A stretch of DNA of 64,000 nt, taken from NCBI RefSeq assembly GCF_014204755.1, contig NZ_JACHLZ010000001.1, positions 2,976,001 to 3,040,000 of the forward strand, given 5' to 3'. Source of the stretch: Brachybacterium aquaticum. Its GTDB lineage: Bacteria; Actinomycetota; Actinomycetes; Actinomycetales; Dermabacteraceae. The position numbers and the translations under genes are program-made. This document shows, in pieces, positions 7,795 to 15,969 of the stretch (position 1 is its first letter; every line of letters begins with the position of its first letter). The notes beneath the pieces were generated by a model. The model ran no database searches. It was not told the DNA's origin and was given only the letters and a program-made list of their open reading frames with translations.

Positions 7795-8514
7795 TTACTC
7801 GCTGATGCGCAGCAGCGGCGGGACCAGGCGCGTGCCCGTCCCGGCGCGGTAGAGCCGGGCGGGGCGGCCGCCGGTCGGGGCGGCGTGGCGGTCCAGCTCC
7901 ACGAGGAAGCCCTCGGTGCGGGTGGCCTTGCGGTGGAAGTTGCCGGCGTCCAGCGGGCGGCCCCACACGCTCTCGTACACCCCGCGCAGCTGAGAGACGG
8001 TGAACTCCCCGGGCAGGAAGGTGACCGCGAGGGTCGTGTACTCGAGCTTGGAACGGGCCCGCTCGATCGCGACCTCGAGCACGGCGGCGTGGTCGAAGGC
8101 GAGGGTGACATCGGCGAGGTCCGCCAGCGACCACCAGCGGGCGTCGGCCACGTCCTCGCCGCGCTCGGGGTCGGGCAGGTCCGCGCCGAGGGCCATGAAC
8201 GCCACCGACACGACGTGCCCGCGGGGGTCGCGGCCGGGGGTGCCGAAGGTGCGCACCTGCTCGAGGTGCACGGCGCCGGAGCCGAGCGAGGCCTCGTCGG
8301 CCAGCACCCGGTAGGCAGCACCGTCGAGATCCTCACCGTGGCGGACGAAGCCGCCGGGCAGCGCCCAGGCGCCGCGGTGGGGCTCGTCCTCGCGCTGGAT
8401 GAGCAGCACGCTGAGCGCACCGTCCCGCAGGGTCAGGACGATGAGGTCGACGGCGACGCGGATCTCGGGTGCGGTGCTGTCTGACGCGGTGCTCTCGGAC
8501 GCTGAGGCTTGCAT
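7795..8514 (-). CDS. Nudix-fold regulator with degenerate catalytic box (NrtR-like)
   Basis: The 239-residue protein has an N-terminal Nudix domain and a C-terminal winged-helix-like half (FTVSQLRGVYESVWGRPLDAGNFHRKA), the arrangement of NrtR regulators of NAD metabolism. The Nudix box reads GFVRHGEDLDGAAYRVLADE (about 55-74): the essential REUxEE core is RVLADE, lacking one catalytic glutamate and with Asp for another. It therefore probably senses ADP-ribose or a similar ligand without cleaving it. I chose ATG 8514; an in-frame ATG at 8571 would put the start inside the likely promoter. No NAD-biosynthesis gene is adjacent, so its target is open. Confidence 0.75.
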   Translation of the reverse strand: MQASASESTASDSTAPEIRVAVDLIVLTLRDGALSVLLIQREDEPHRGAWALPGGFVRHGEDLDGAAYRVLADEASLGSGAVHLEQVRTFGTPGRDPRGHVVSVAFMALGADLPDPERGEDVADARWWSLADLADVTLAFDHAAVLEVAIERARSKLEYTTLAVTFLPGEFTVSQLRGVYESVWGRPLDAGNFHRKATRTEGFLVELDRHAAPTGGRPARLYRAGTGTRLVPPLLRISE

Positions 8515-8637
8515 GTGTCCACGATAGACAGAGTTATGGTCACTTTGACACCAATAGGCGGGGTGACTCACAAGTAACGACCGAGCGCTCGCCCCGGCCG
8601 CCGTCGCGGCGGGACTCCGGTACCGCGCCTCACGACC

Positions 8638-9630
8638 TCAGCTCAGCCAGCGGTCCCACTTCTCGGCGCGGTGCTCGGCCTCGACCAGGCGCACGGTCCC
8701 TGAGTGCGAGCGCATGACGATCGACTGGGTGACGATGCGGTCGCCGCGGAAGCGGACCCCGTGCAGCAGGTCGCCCTCGGTGATGCCGGTGGCAGCGAAG
8801 TAGCAGTTGTCGGAGGTGACCAGGTCGTTGGTGGTGAGCACGCGGTCCAGCTCGTGGCCGGCGTCGATGGCCTTCTGCTTCTCGTCGTCGTCCGTGGGGG
8901 CCAGGCGCCCCTGGATCATGCCGCCGGTGGCCTTGACGGCGCAGGCGGCGATGATGCCCTCGGGGGTGCCGCCGGTGCCCAGCAGCATGTCGACCCCGGC
9001 GCCGCGGGCCGCGGCGATGGCGCCGGCGACGTCGCCGTCCATGATGAACTTGACGCGCGCGCCGGCGTCGCGGATCTCCTGCACCAGCGGCTCATGGCGG
9101 GGACGCTCGAGCACGCACACGGTGACCTGGGAGACGGGCTTGCCGAGCGCCTTGGCGACCAGGTGGATGTTCTGCTTGATCGGCAGGCGCAGGTCCACGA
9201 ACTCCGCGGCCTCGGGCCCGACCACCATCTTCTCCATGTAGAACACGGCCGAAGGGTCGTACATGCTGCCCTTCTCGGCGACCGCGAACACGGCGAGGGC
9301 GTTGTTGTAGCCCATGGCGGTCAGGCGGGTGCCGTCGATCGGGTCGACCGCGACGTCCACGTCCGGGCCGGTGCCGTCGCCGACGGCCTCGCCGTTGAAC
9401 AGCATCGGGGCCTCGTCCTTCTCACCCTCGCCGATGACGACGGTGCCGTTCATGCGCACGGTGTCCATGAAGGAGCGCATCGCGTCGACCGCGGCGCCGT
9501 CGGCCCGGTTCTTGTCCCCCGCGCCCACCCAGCGGGCGCCGGCGATGGCGGCGGCCTCGGTGACGCGCACCAGTTCGAGGGCGAGGTTGCGATCAGGGGC
9601 GGTGGTGGTGGTGGCGTCCGACGTGGGCAT
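8638..9630 (-). CDS. glpX: Fructose-1,6-bisphosphatase, class II
   Basis: The 330-residue enzyme hydrolyses fructose 1,6-bisphosphate to fructose 6-phosphate in gluconeogenesis. It shows all class II signatures: [20 protein letters not shown], the metal-binding [18 protein letters not shown], and [10 protein letters not shown]-type phosphate site ([18 protein letters not shown]). ATG 9630 is preceded by GGGAG at a suitable distance; the upstream frame to 9783 is only leader sequence. A TAGGCT box on the minus strand (9728-9723) could start an 86-base leader. Class II is the usual and often sole type in Actinobacteria. It appears monocistronic. Confidence 0.95.
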   Translation of the reverse strand: MPTSDATTTTAPDRNLALELVRVTEAAAIAGARWVGAGDKNRADGAAVDAMRSFMDTVRMNGTVVIGEGEKDEAPMLFNGEAVGDGTGPDVDVAVDPIDGTRLTAMGYNNALAVFAVAEKGSMYDPSAVFYMEKMVVGPEAAEFVDLRLPIKQNIHLVAKALGKPVSQVTVCVLERPRHEPLVQEIRDAGARVKFIMDGDVAGAIAAARGAGVDMLLGTGGTPEGIIAACAVKATGGMIQGRLAPTDDDEKQKAIDAGHELDRVLTTNDLVTSDNCYFAATGITEGDLLHGVRFRGDRIVTQSIVMRSHSGTVRLVEAEHRAEKWDRWLS

Positions 9631-9982
9631 GGAGGTGTCTCCCTCGACTCGAGAACTGGGCGGCACTGGGGCCCCCGACCCGCCTGGGCGACAGGCCGAT
9701 CGGTGCCTGACGTGCACCTGCGAGCCTACCGGCCGCCCCGTCGGCCCGGAGGGACTCCCGGCGGATCGTCGCCGGGTCGTCACCGTCGGGTCGCCAGGCC
9801 GTCACCTGGGGGCGGCAATGCGATGCGAGCAATGGTCAGGAACGCAGCCACAACCAGCAGTTGTGGCGACGGCTCTCGCCACACCACTCGCCGCCGACAC
9901 TCCGCCGGCACCCCTCCGACCCCGGCGGGCATAGGCTTTCCCCGGCACAGCCGCCCCTGCTCCCCCGCGATCCGAGGTCACC
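9631..9982. other. Divergent promoter region glpX / aldo-keto reductase
   Basis: No gene is visible. Each direction has an identical TAGGCT -10-like hexamer: minus strand at 9728-9723 for glpX, plus strand at 9932-9937 for the reductase. A perfect dyad lies at 9847-9867 and one CCCGTCGGCC decamer at 9737. The rest is unremarkable G+C-rich sequence. Confidence 0.55.
9847..9867. promoter_or_regulatory. Perfect dyad GCCACAAC-N5-GTTGTGGC, candidate operator
   Basis: Eight-base arms GCCACAAC and GTTGTGGC are separated by CAGCA. The dyad lies about 65 bases upstream of the likely -10 of the aldo/keto reductase gene. The spacing fits a dimeric regulator site, but no regulator is adjacent. Confidence 0.45.
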
Positions 9983-10918
9983 ATGAAGCAGTTCACCATG
10001 CCGCACACCGACATCACCGCCCCGAACGTGGTGCTCGGCCTGATGCGCATCGCCGAGAAGTCCGACGAGGAGATCCGCACCCTCGTGGGTGCCGCGCGCG
10101 ACGCGGGCATCGACTTCTTCGACCACGCCGACATCTACGGTTGCGAGGTGCACCTGTGCGAGAGGCGGTTCGCGGAGGCGCTGCAGCTGAGCCCCTCCGA
10201 GCGCGAGCAGGTGACCATCCAGTCCAAGGCCGGGATCGTCACCGACGGCCCCTATTTCGACTACTCCCGCGAGCACATCGTCGCCGCGGCCGAGGGCTCG
10301 CTGCGCGCGCTGGGCACCGACTACCTCGACATCCTGCTGCTGCACCGCCCCGATGCGCTGGTGGAGCCCGAGGAGGTCGCCGCCGCGTTCGACGAGCTGC
10401 ACGCGGCCGGGAAGGTGCGCCACTTCGGCGTCTCCAACCACACCCCGCGCCAGATCGATCTGCTCGCGAAGCACGTGAACCAGCCGATCGTCGCCAACCA
10501 GCTGCAGCTGTCGATCACGCACTCGACGATCATCGCCCAGGGCGTCGCGTCGAACATGCAATCCACCGAGCAGTCGCTCGTGCGCGACGGCGGCGGGATC
10601 CTGGACTACTGCCGCCTGCACGACATCACGGTGCAGGCCTGGTCCCCGTTCCAGGCCCGCTTCTTCGACGGCGTGTTCCTCGGACACCCGGAGTACGCGG
10701 AGCTGAACACCGTGATCGACCGGCTCGCGGCGAAGTACGAGGTAGCTCCCGAGGCGATCGCGACCGCCTGGATCACCCGCCACCCCGCACAGATGCAGGT
10801 CGTGCTCGGCACCACCACCCCGCAGCGCGTCGCCGATGCGGCCGCCGGCTCCGAGATCCCGCTGACGCGACCGGAGTGGTACGAGCTGTTCCGCGCCGCC
10901 GGCTGGATCGTGCCCTGA
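9983..10918 (+). CDS. Aldo/keto reductase (YdhF-like)
   Basis: The 311-residue (alpha/beta)8-barrel enzyme reduces aldehydes or ketones with NADPH. Motifs in order: GLMRIAEKSDEEIRTLVGAA, the catalytic Asp/Tyr region FFDHADIYG, the catalytic Lys in TIQSKAG, the LLHRPD strand and VRHFGVSNHTPRQI. The sequence NQLQLSITHS and the C-terminal VLGTTTPQRVADAA complete the cofactor pocket. It resembles the YdhF group; the physiological substrate is unknown. ATG 9983 follows GATCCGAGGTCACC. It stands alone. Confidence 0.88.
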   Translation: MKQFTMPHTDITAPNVVLGLMRIAEKSDEEIRTLVGAARDAGIDFFDHADIYGCEVHLCERRFAEALQLSPSEREQVTIQSKAGIVTDGPYFDYSREHIVAAAEGSLRALGTDYLDILLLHRPDALVEPEEVAAAFDELHAAGKVRHFGVSNHTPRQIDLLAKHVNQPIVANQLQLSITHSTIIAQGVASNMQSTEQSLVRDGGGILDYCRLHDITVQAWSPFQARFFDGVFLGHPEYAELNTVIDRLAAKYEVAPEAIATAWITRHPAQMQVVLGTTTPQRVADAAAGSEIPLTRPEWYELFRAAGWIVP

Positions 10919-11186
10919 TCCCGCGCCGACCCGGCGCTGATCGCGCCCTGACCCGGCCCTGACCCGGCGCTGGCGCTGCCCGGACCCCGCTGCGAGTGTG
11001 GAGGGGTCCCGCATGCGTATGTGACCCGGATCCCGCAGAGGATCTGCGGCTCCGCACGGCTCCTGAAGGGCTCCGCCGTCTGCGACCCCCGCCACGGCCG
11101 CGCGGCCCGCACCTGCCTGCCGTCGACCTCGGCGCTCCGGGATCGGAGCGCTCGGAGGGGCGGCGCGCTGACGCGCGGCAGGTCCC

Positions 11187-11755
11187 TCGATCGGCGGCTT
11201 CGACGAGCACACCATCGGCGCGGACCTCAAGCTGACCTGGCGGGTGCACCGCGCCGGCCGGCAGGTCCGCTTCGCACCCCGCGCCCTGGTGATGGCCGAG
11301 TCGCCCTCGACGCTGCTGGGGCTGTGGAAGCAGCTCGTGCGCTGGGCCCGCGGCCTGCTGCAGACCACGCTGAAGCATCGCGAAGCGGTCGGCGACCCGC
11401 GCCGCGGCATGTTCGGCCTGTACCTGGCGTTCAACACCCTGACCATGATCATCATGCCCCGGCTGCAGCTGCTGCTGGCCCTGCTGCCCGTCCTCGCGCT
11501 CGGCGGCGAGAACCACCTTTCCACCGGCTTCTGGGCATTGCTGGGCTGGCTGGGGCTGGTGCTGACACTCGTGATCGCGCGCGCCGCCCCGCGGCATGGA
11601 ACGAGGTCGAGCGCACGGGCGTGGTCGGCCTCGCCCGGCCCGGCGAGCCCGTCGGCGTGTTCCCCGCAGGGACCGCGAGCGTCGGCGAGCTCGATGCCGA
11701 GGGGCTCACCACCGACTCCCTGCGCTCCGAAACCCGGACGCCGGTGACCGCATGA
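11187..11755 (+). pseudogene. Remnant of a family 2 glycosyltransferase (5' missing, frameshifted)
   Basis: From about 11187 the plus strand encodes IGGFDEHTIGADLKLTWRVH, the (E/D)D-L catalytic-loop region of membrane GT2 synthases, then LWKQLVRWARGLLQTTLKH (the QxxRW motif, here QLVRW) and two membrane segments to about 11585. There is no N-terminal catalytic half. Near 11590 the reading frame shifts: the family's C-terminal motif continues in another frame as WNEVERTGVVGLARPGEPVG and ends at the stop 11753-11755. Truncation plus frameshift means a dead gene. It probably once made an extracellular polysaccharide. Confidence 0.72.
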
Positions 11756-11950
11756 CCATCCCCTCCCCCCGCACCGGCCGCGCCCCGGGCCCCTCCCGGC
11801 GCACGGTCCTGGCGGGGCTGGCCGCAGGAGTCGCCGTGAGCGCACTGGCCGCCTCGCGCACCCCGACCGCCCCGTCCGACGTGCGGGCCGTGAACCTCGG
11901 CCTCGAGAGCGTGCTGGTCGAGGCCGACGCGAGGGCGGAGGACATCCCCC
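11752..11950 (+). pseudogene. Truncated secreted-protein gene coupled to the GT2 remnant
   Basis: An ATG at 11752 overlaps the stop of the glycosyltransferase remnant (ATGA). It encodes SRRTVLAGLAAGVAVSALAA, a twin-arginine-like signal peptide, followed by only about 35 residues of plausible sequence. After about 11950 the frame runs into the leader of the next gene and loses protein character. I read it as the 5' stub of an exported protein that belonged to the glycan locus and was cut by a deletion. The family cannot be told. Confidence 0.5.
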
Positions 11951-12049
11951 GGCAACCTGTGCCCCTCCCCGGACCGGGCACGACAGAATGGCGCGAACTC
12001 TCCACTTCATTCCCACGTGCCGCAGCGGAGCGGCGAGGAGGCAGAACAC

Positions 12050-13075
12050 ATGGCGAACCGACGCATCGGACTGATCGGCGCGGGGGACGTCTCCGTGGTG
12101 CACATCGAGGCGATCCACGACATCGAGGGCCTGGAGCTGGTGGGCATCGCCGACAACGATCCGGCGGTGCTCGCCCGTGCGACCGAGGCGACCGGGGTGC
12201 CCGGCTTCGCCTCCGCGCAGGAGCTGATCGGCGGCGTCCACCCCGACTCCGTGCACGTGACCACTCCGCACCACGAGCACATCGATCCCTCCCTCACCGC
12301 GCTCGCCGCGGGCGTGCACGTGCTGCAGGAGAAGCCGCTCGCGCACACCCTGGAGGAGGGACAGCGCCTTGTCGACGCGCTGGCCGCCGCGGGCCCGGAC
12401 GCTCCGAAGGTGGGCATCTGCTTCCAGAACCGCTACAACCTCGCCTCCCAGCACCTGCGCCGCATGCTCGACTCGGGCGAGCTCGGCGCCGTCAACGGTG
12501 CGTGGGCGTCGGTGGTGTGGGCGCGCAGCGCCGACTACTACCGGGCCAAGCCCTGGCGCGGCACCTGGGACGGCTCCGGCGGCGGCCTGCTGATCAACCA
12601 GGCGATCCACACCCTCGACCTCGTGCAGTGGCTGATGGGCGGTGTGGAGACGATCGACGGGCACGTCGCGACCCGGAAGTTCGCCGACGTCATCGAGGTC
12701 GAGGACACCGCCGAGCTGCTCCTCACCCACCCCGGCGGCGCCACCACCTCGTTCTACGCGACCCTCACCGCACCCCAGGACCGCCCTGTCGAGATCGAGC
12801 TGGACTGCGCGAACGCGTACGTCTCCCTGCGCGGAGGCACCGAGGGCGGGCTCACGATCCGCTGGAAGGACGGGCGCGTGGACGTCCTCGGCGAGCGCTC
12901 GCTGACCTCGGGCGGCCGCTCCTACTGGGGCGTCTCCCACGAGCTGCTCATCCGCGACTTCTACGAGACCCTCGAGGCACCGGAGCCGTTCTGGATCGGA
13001 CCCGGCGAGTCGATGGAGTCGCTGCGGATCCTCAAGGAAGCCTACCGCCTCTCGGGCGTCGGCCCCGCCGCCTGA
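12050..13075 (+). CDS. Gfo/Idh/MocA family oxidoreductase
   Basis: The 341-residue protein begins with the NAD(P)-binding motif RRIGLIGAGDVSVVHIEAI, has the EKP segment HVLQEKPLAHTLEE and the catalytic-helix region GGGLLINQAIHTLDLVQWLMG with lysine/histidine typical of inositol or sugar dehydrogenases. It would oxidise or reduce a cyclitol or hexose derivative in the cytosol. ATG 12050 follows GAGGAGG at eight bases. It is one of four paralogues of this family in the window (also 21471, 23473, 26409) but is not next to them. The true substrate is unknown. Confidence 0.88.
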   Translation: MANRRIGLIGAGDVSVVHIEAIHDIEGLELVGIADNDPAVLARATEATGVPGFASAQELIGGVHPDSVHVTTPHHEHIDPSLTALAAGVHVLQEKPLAHTLEEGQRLVDALAAAGPDAPKVGICFQNRYNLASQHLRRMLDSGELGAVNGAWASVVWARSADYYRAKPWRGTWDGSGGGLLINQAIHTLDLVQWLMGGVETIDGHVATRKFADVIEVEDTAELLLTHPGGATTSFYATLTAPQDRPVEIELDCANAYVSLRGGTEGGLTIRWKDGRVDVLGERSLTSGGRSYWGVSHELLIRDFYETLEAPEPFWIGPGESMESLRILKEAYRLSGVGPAA

Positions 13076-13147
13076 CACACGCCGCCTGACGAGCCGAACC
13101 CTCGCGAGCCGGGCCCGCCTGGGCCCACCCGCGCCCGCCCCGTCCGC

Positions 13148-13530
13148 TCAGGCGGGGCGGGAGGCGGCGTCGGCCGTCTGCTCATCGCCGGCCTCGGCGA
13201 GCAGGCGGATCAGCTCGAACCCGGACCTCACCCGGGCCTTGCGGTACACGTTGGTCAGCCGCAGCTCGACCGTGCGCACCGAGAGGTACAGCTCCCGGGC
13301 GATGGCGCGATTCGTGCAGCCCTGGGCGACCAGGTGCACCACGTCCCGCTCGGCGGAGGTGAACAGCTCCTCGACACGGCGGGCGCCCTCCGGTCCGGCG
13401 GCCCGCTGTCGCACCAGGTCCAGGTTCGCGCCGCGCTCAAGCACCGCGAGCACGTCCTCCGCCCGGCGCTCAAGCCCGGCGCGGGACCGCACGGCGGGCC
13501 GCGGGACCCGGCCCGCACGGCTGCGGAGGC
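13148..13530 (-). pseudogene. C-terminal fragment of a LuxR-type regulator
   Basis: The minus strand ends at 13148 with a clear LuxR/GerE helix-turn-helix: LFTSAERDVVHLVAQGCTNR then AIARELYLSVRTVELRLTNV. About 40 residues of helical sequence precede it (RAEDVLAVLERGANLDLVRQ). Upstream the frame degenerates into Arg/Ser-rich translation, no start with a ribosome site is visible and the frame runs into the opposite-strand ATP-grasp gene. LAL-type regulators with this tail are near 900 residues, so most of the gene has been lost. The upstream limit is approximate. Confidence 0.6.
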
Positions 13531-13619
13531 GGCTGCGCGACCGCCGCCCCCGGGATGCCGACCTGTGGGCCTCACGGACGCCACTGCGCAGGTCAGCACC
13601 CTGTCCTAGAGTCGGGTCC

Positions 13620-14540
13620 ATGCCCCGCATCGCCATCGTGATCACCGGTTCCGAGGACTTCCCCCACGCCCACACCACCCTGGACTCCGGCCCGCTCGTC
13701 TCGGCCCTGCGCGCCCGCGGCGCCGAGGCCGACGCCGTCGTCTGGCACGACGCCGGGGTGGACTGGTCCGCCTACGACGTGGCCGTGCTGCGCAGCCCCT
13801 GGGACTACCTCGAGCGGGGCGAGGAGTGGGAGGCGTGGCTGGACCGTGCGAGCGCCGTGACCACGGTGCTGAACGACCCGGCGCTCGTGCGCTGGAACAT
13901 GGACAAGCGCTACCTCGACCAGCTCGAGCAGGCCGGGATCCCGGGCGTCCCCACCCGCTGGCTCGAGGACGAGGCCTCGCTGCGCGCGGCGCTCGCGGAG
14001 GCGGCGGACGGGGCGGGCGCGGCCGACGGGGGCGCCGCCGAGCCGCACGTCGTCCTCAAGCCCGCCGTGAGCGCGGGCGCGAAGCACACGGGCCTGTTCT
14101 CCCCCGCCGACCCCGCCGCCGCCGAGCTCGGCCGGCAGATCCTCGCCGAGGGCGGCGTGGTGATGCTGCAGCCCGAGGTGGCGGAGCTGTCCGAGGGACG
14201 GGAGAAGGCGCTGTACGTGGTGGACGGGCACTTCACCCACTCGATCTCCAAGGGCGCCCTGCTCGCCCGCGGCGGCGGTCTGCGCGGCGGCACCTACCAG
14301 GAGTCCCCGCAGGTCATGCAGACGTCGGCCGAGGAGCGGGCCTTCGCCGAGCGGGTCCTCACCGCCGTCGCCGAGGTGACCGGACAGGACATGCCGCTGT
14401 ACGCCCGGATCGACACCGTGGACACCGCGGCGCACGGCCTGGTGCTGCTGGAGGCGGAGCTGTTCGAGCCCCTGTTCAACCTGCACGTCGTGTCCGAGGC
14501 GGCCGAGCCCTTCGCCGACGCGATCCTGCGGCGGGTGTGA
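13620..14540 (+). CDS. ATP-grasp domain protein
   Basis: The 306-residue product starts MPRIAIVITGSEDFPHAHTT and has an ATP-grasp fold: the pre-ATP-grasp domain (DVAVLRSPWDYLER), LNDPALVRWNMDKRYLDQLE with the ATP-binding lysine, VVLKPAVSAGAKHTGLF and the metal ligands near LYARIDTV and LVLLEAELFEP. Proteins of this group join a carboxylate to an amine or thiol using ATP and are related to glutathione/RimK-type ligases; no product can be assigned. A TAGAGT box at 13606-13611 only eight bases before the ATG suggests a leaderless transcript. Convergent with the RES toxin gene. Confidence 0.8.
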   Translation: MPRIAIVITGSEDFPHAHTTLDSGPLVSALRARGAEADAVVWHDAGVDWSAYDVAVLRSPWDYLERGEEWEAWLDRASAVTTVLNDPALVRWNMDKRYLDQLEQAGIPGVPTRWLEDEASLRAALAEAADGAGAADGGAAEPHVVLKPAVSAGAKHTGLFSPADPAAAELGRQILAEGGVVMLQPEVAELSEGREKALYVVDGHFTHSISKGALLARGGGLRGGTYQESPQVMQTSAEERAFAERVLTAVAEVTGQDMPLYARIDTVDTAAHGLVLLEAELFEPLFNLHVVSEAAEPFADAILRRV

Positions 14541-14586
14541 GGCGGGGAGGCACCCGCGAGACGTCGACCCCGCTTCTCTGACTTTG

Positions 14587-14613
14587 GAGGGGCCTCAGAT
14601 CCTGAGGTGCCTC
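14587..14613. terminator. Hairpin between convergent ATP-grasp and RES genes
   Basis: CCTCAG and CTGAGG pair around ATC, and the outer GAGG/CCTC extend the stem with a small internal bulge. No long T run follows, so activity is likely but unproven. Confidence 0.5.
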
Positions 14614-14637
14614 GCCGGGAGGTTCTCAGCCCCGGCG

Positions 14638-15282
14638 TCAGCGGATCGGCCACCCCAGGCGGTCCCTCACACGAACGGCCAGGGTGAGGACATCGGCCTG
14701 CTCGAGCGTGCGGGAGAAGCTCGGGCCGGCCGGGAACGCGTCGGCCGCCCTGGCGAACAGCACGATGATCGGGTCGCCGAGGACAGTGGACGGAGCGAGC
14801 AGCCCGTCGATCTGCTCCCCGAGCTGTTCATGGATGGCCTGGGCCCAGGCGCGGCAGGTGCCCCTCGGAGCCTGCGCCAACGAGGCCGACGCACCGTTCT
14901 GGACGGCCCAGTCGCCGCTTCCGCTGCCCCCGGTGAGATCCAGCAGCGCCAGCTCGCGGCTCGGCACCCATCCTGACAGCGCCAGGTCGCTCGTGAGCGT
15001 GATCGCCCGGTCGTCCTGGAACACCTCGGCGAAGCAGGTCGTCGGGGCCGGCGCGGTGTACGAGACGCCGACCGACGAGCGCTCGGCGAGCGGGCCGGGC
15101 TGCGGGTCCCACCTGCTCCGCCGCAAGGGGCCGTGCCATCGCAGTTCGTCCCACGCCATCCTGTAGGGCCCGACGACAGCATGGATTCGCCACAGCGGAC
15201 CGGAGTATCCGGGGACGCACTCCTCCGGCAGCGTCAGTTCGCTCCTGGGACTCCGTGGATTCTTCGGATGCGCACGGCTCAC
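14638..15282 (-). CDS. RES-domain protein, probable toxin of a toxin-antitoxin pair
   Basis: The 214-residue protein carries the RES fold of NAD-consuming toxins such as MbcT and ParT. The invariant Arg is in GPLWRIHAVVGPY, the Glu in SYTAPAPTTCFAEVFQ, and a Ser-rich segment comes later, in the family order R-E-S. Known RES toxins degrade NAD or ADP-ribosylate a target. I chose GTG 15282 because GTGA overlaps the stop of the upstream gene, a usual toxin-antitoxin coupling; an in-frame ATG at 15345 lies deep inside that gene. It is longer than a minimal RES domain by about 40 residues at the N-terminus. Confidence 0.75.
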   Translation of the reverse strand: MSRAHPKNPRSPRSELTLPEECVPGYSGPLWRIHAVVGPYRMAWDELRWHGPLRRSRWDPQPGPLAERSSVGVSYTAPAPTTCFAEVFQDDRAITLTSDLALSGWVPSRELALLDLTGGSGSGDWAVQNGASASLAQAPRGTCRAWAQAIHEQLGEQIDGLLAPSTVLGDPIIVLFARAADAFPAGPSFSRTLEQADVLTLAVRVRDRLGWPIR

Positions 15283-15881
15283 AGCCGGTCCCGCTCGTCG
15301 ACCAGGCTCACCACGGCATCCACGGCGCCTCCGCGCAGGAGCCATCGGACCGGCGACAGGCCCTCCAGCTCCTCCGCGGGGCTCATCATGAAGCGCTGGA
15401 TCGAGAGGGGGTGGGTGTATCGGGGGAAGGCGGGGATGATCTCGCGCAGGCCGGGCATCACCCGGCCGTCGTCGAACTGCCAGGCGGGGAAGCGGGCGGA
15501 CCGCCCGGCACTCGTGGGCAGGGCGAACAGGTCCCCCGCCGCCTTCGACCGGCGGATGCTCGCGTCCTTCCGCCCGAGCAGTGCTGCGACCTCGGCCGTG
15601 GTGAGCGACGAGGCCCAGGCCTCCTGCTCGGCCCGTGCGCGGTCCAGGGCGGCGACGTCGGCGGAGCGGGCGCGACCCTCCGGGGTCAGGTCGTCCTCGA
15701 CGAGGTCCGTGGAGGCAAGGAGGAATTCGCGCTCCCCCGCGCTCAGCGCCTCGGCGGTGGTCTCGCTGGCCTCGTGGAGGATCTCGAGCAGGACGTCGAC
15801 GCTCAGCGGATTGCCACGCCTCTCCAGCGCGTCCTCCAGCCGGGCCGAGTACTCGTGCGTCGCACTGCTCATGGACACCAT
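15279..15881 (-). CDS. Probable antitoxin partner of the RES toxin
   Basis: The 200-residue product is encoded first in a two-gene unit and overlaps the RES gene by four bases. Residues about 85-125 (ASSLTTAEVAALLGRKDASI, then RRSKAAGDLFAL) form a helix-turn-helix, and the C-terminal part (RYTHPLSIQRFMMSPAEELE, then GLSPVRWLLRGG) matches the toxin-binding domain seen in Xre/MbcA/ParS-type antitoxins. It should neutralise the RES protein and repress its own promoter. ATG 15881 is inside the operator-like dyad; ATG 15872, three codons later, is an equally good start. Confidence 0.78.
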   Translation of the reverse strand: MVSMSSATHEYSARLEDALERRGNPLSVDVLLEILHEASETTAEALSAGEREFLLASTDLVEDDLTPEGRARSADVAALDRARAEQEAWASSLTTAEVAALLGRKDASIRRSKAAGDLFALPTSAGRSARFPAWQFDDGRVMPGLREIIPAFPRYTHPLSIQRFMMSPAEELEGLSPVRWLLRGGAVDAVVSLVDERDRL

Positions 15882-15905
15882 GTTACGCCGTGGCTCTGCG
15901 TAACA
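15881..15905. promoter_or_regulatory. Autoregulatory operator candidate of the RES toxin-antitoxin pair
   Basis: A perfect inverted repeat TGTTACGC-N9-GCGTAACA abuts or overlaps the antitoxin start codon. Eight-base arms with centres about 17 bp apart suit a dimeric helix-turn-helix protein, and the antitoxin itself has such a domain. Binding is inferred. Confidence 0.65.
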
Positions 15906-15916
15906 ACAGAGTCGGC

Positions 15917-15938
15917 AGGCGTTCCCGCGGGAACGCCT
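15917..15938. repeat. Palindrome family GTTCCCGCGGGAAC, copy 1 (22 bp perfect)
   Basis: A 22-bp perfect palindrome centred on CCGCGG with the core GTTCCCGCGGGAAC. It lies 31 bases downstream of the YjbR-like gene stop and upstream of the toxin-antitoxin pair. The mate copy is at 16444-16461 on the other side of the YjbR-like gene. Confidence 0.9.
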
Positions 15939-15969
15939 CCACTGCCCCCTGCCGCGGCTCCGCCTGCCG

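Noticed and set aside
9836-13078. Open frame of 1080 codons on the minus strand
   Set aside because: It lies antisense to the aldo/keto reductase and Gfo genes; long antisense frames are normal in G+C-rich DNA and the translation has no domain.
13148-13678. Complete 176-residue LuxR regulator
   Set aside because: The N-terminal third is Arg/Ser-rich shadow of the opposite strand, has no ribosome site and overlaps the ATP-grasp start; only the helix-turn-helix end is real.
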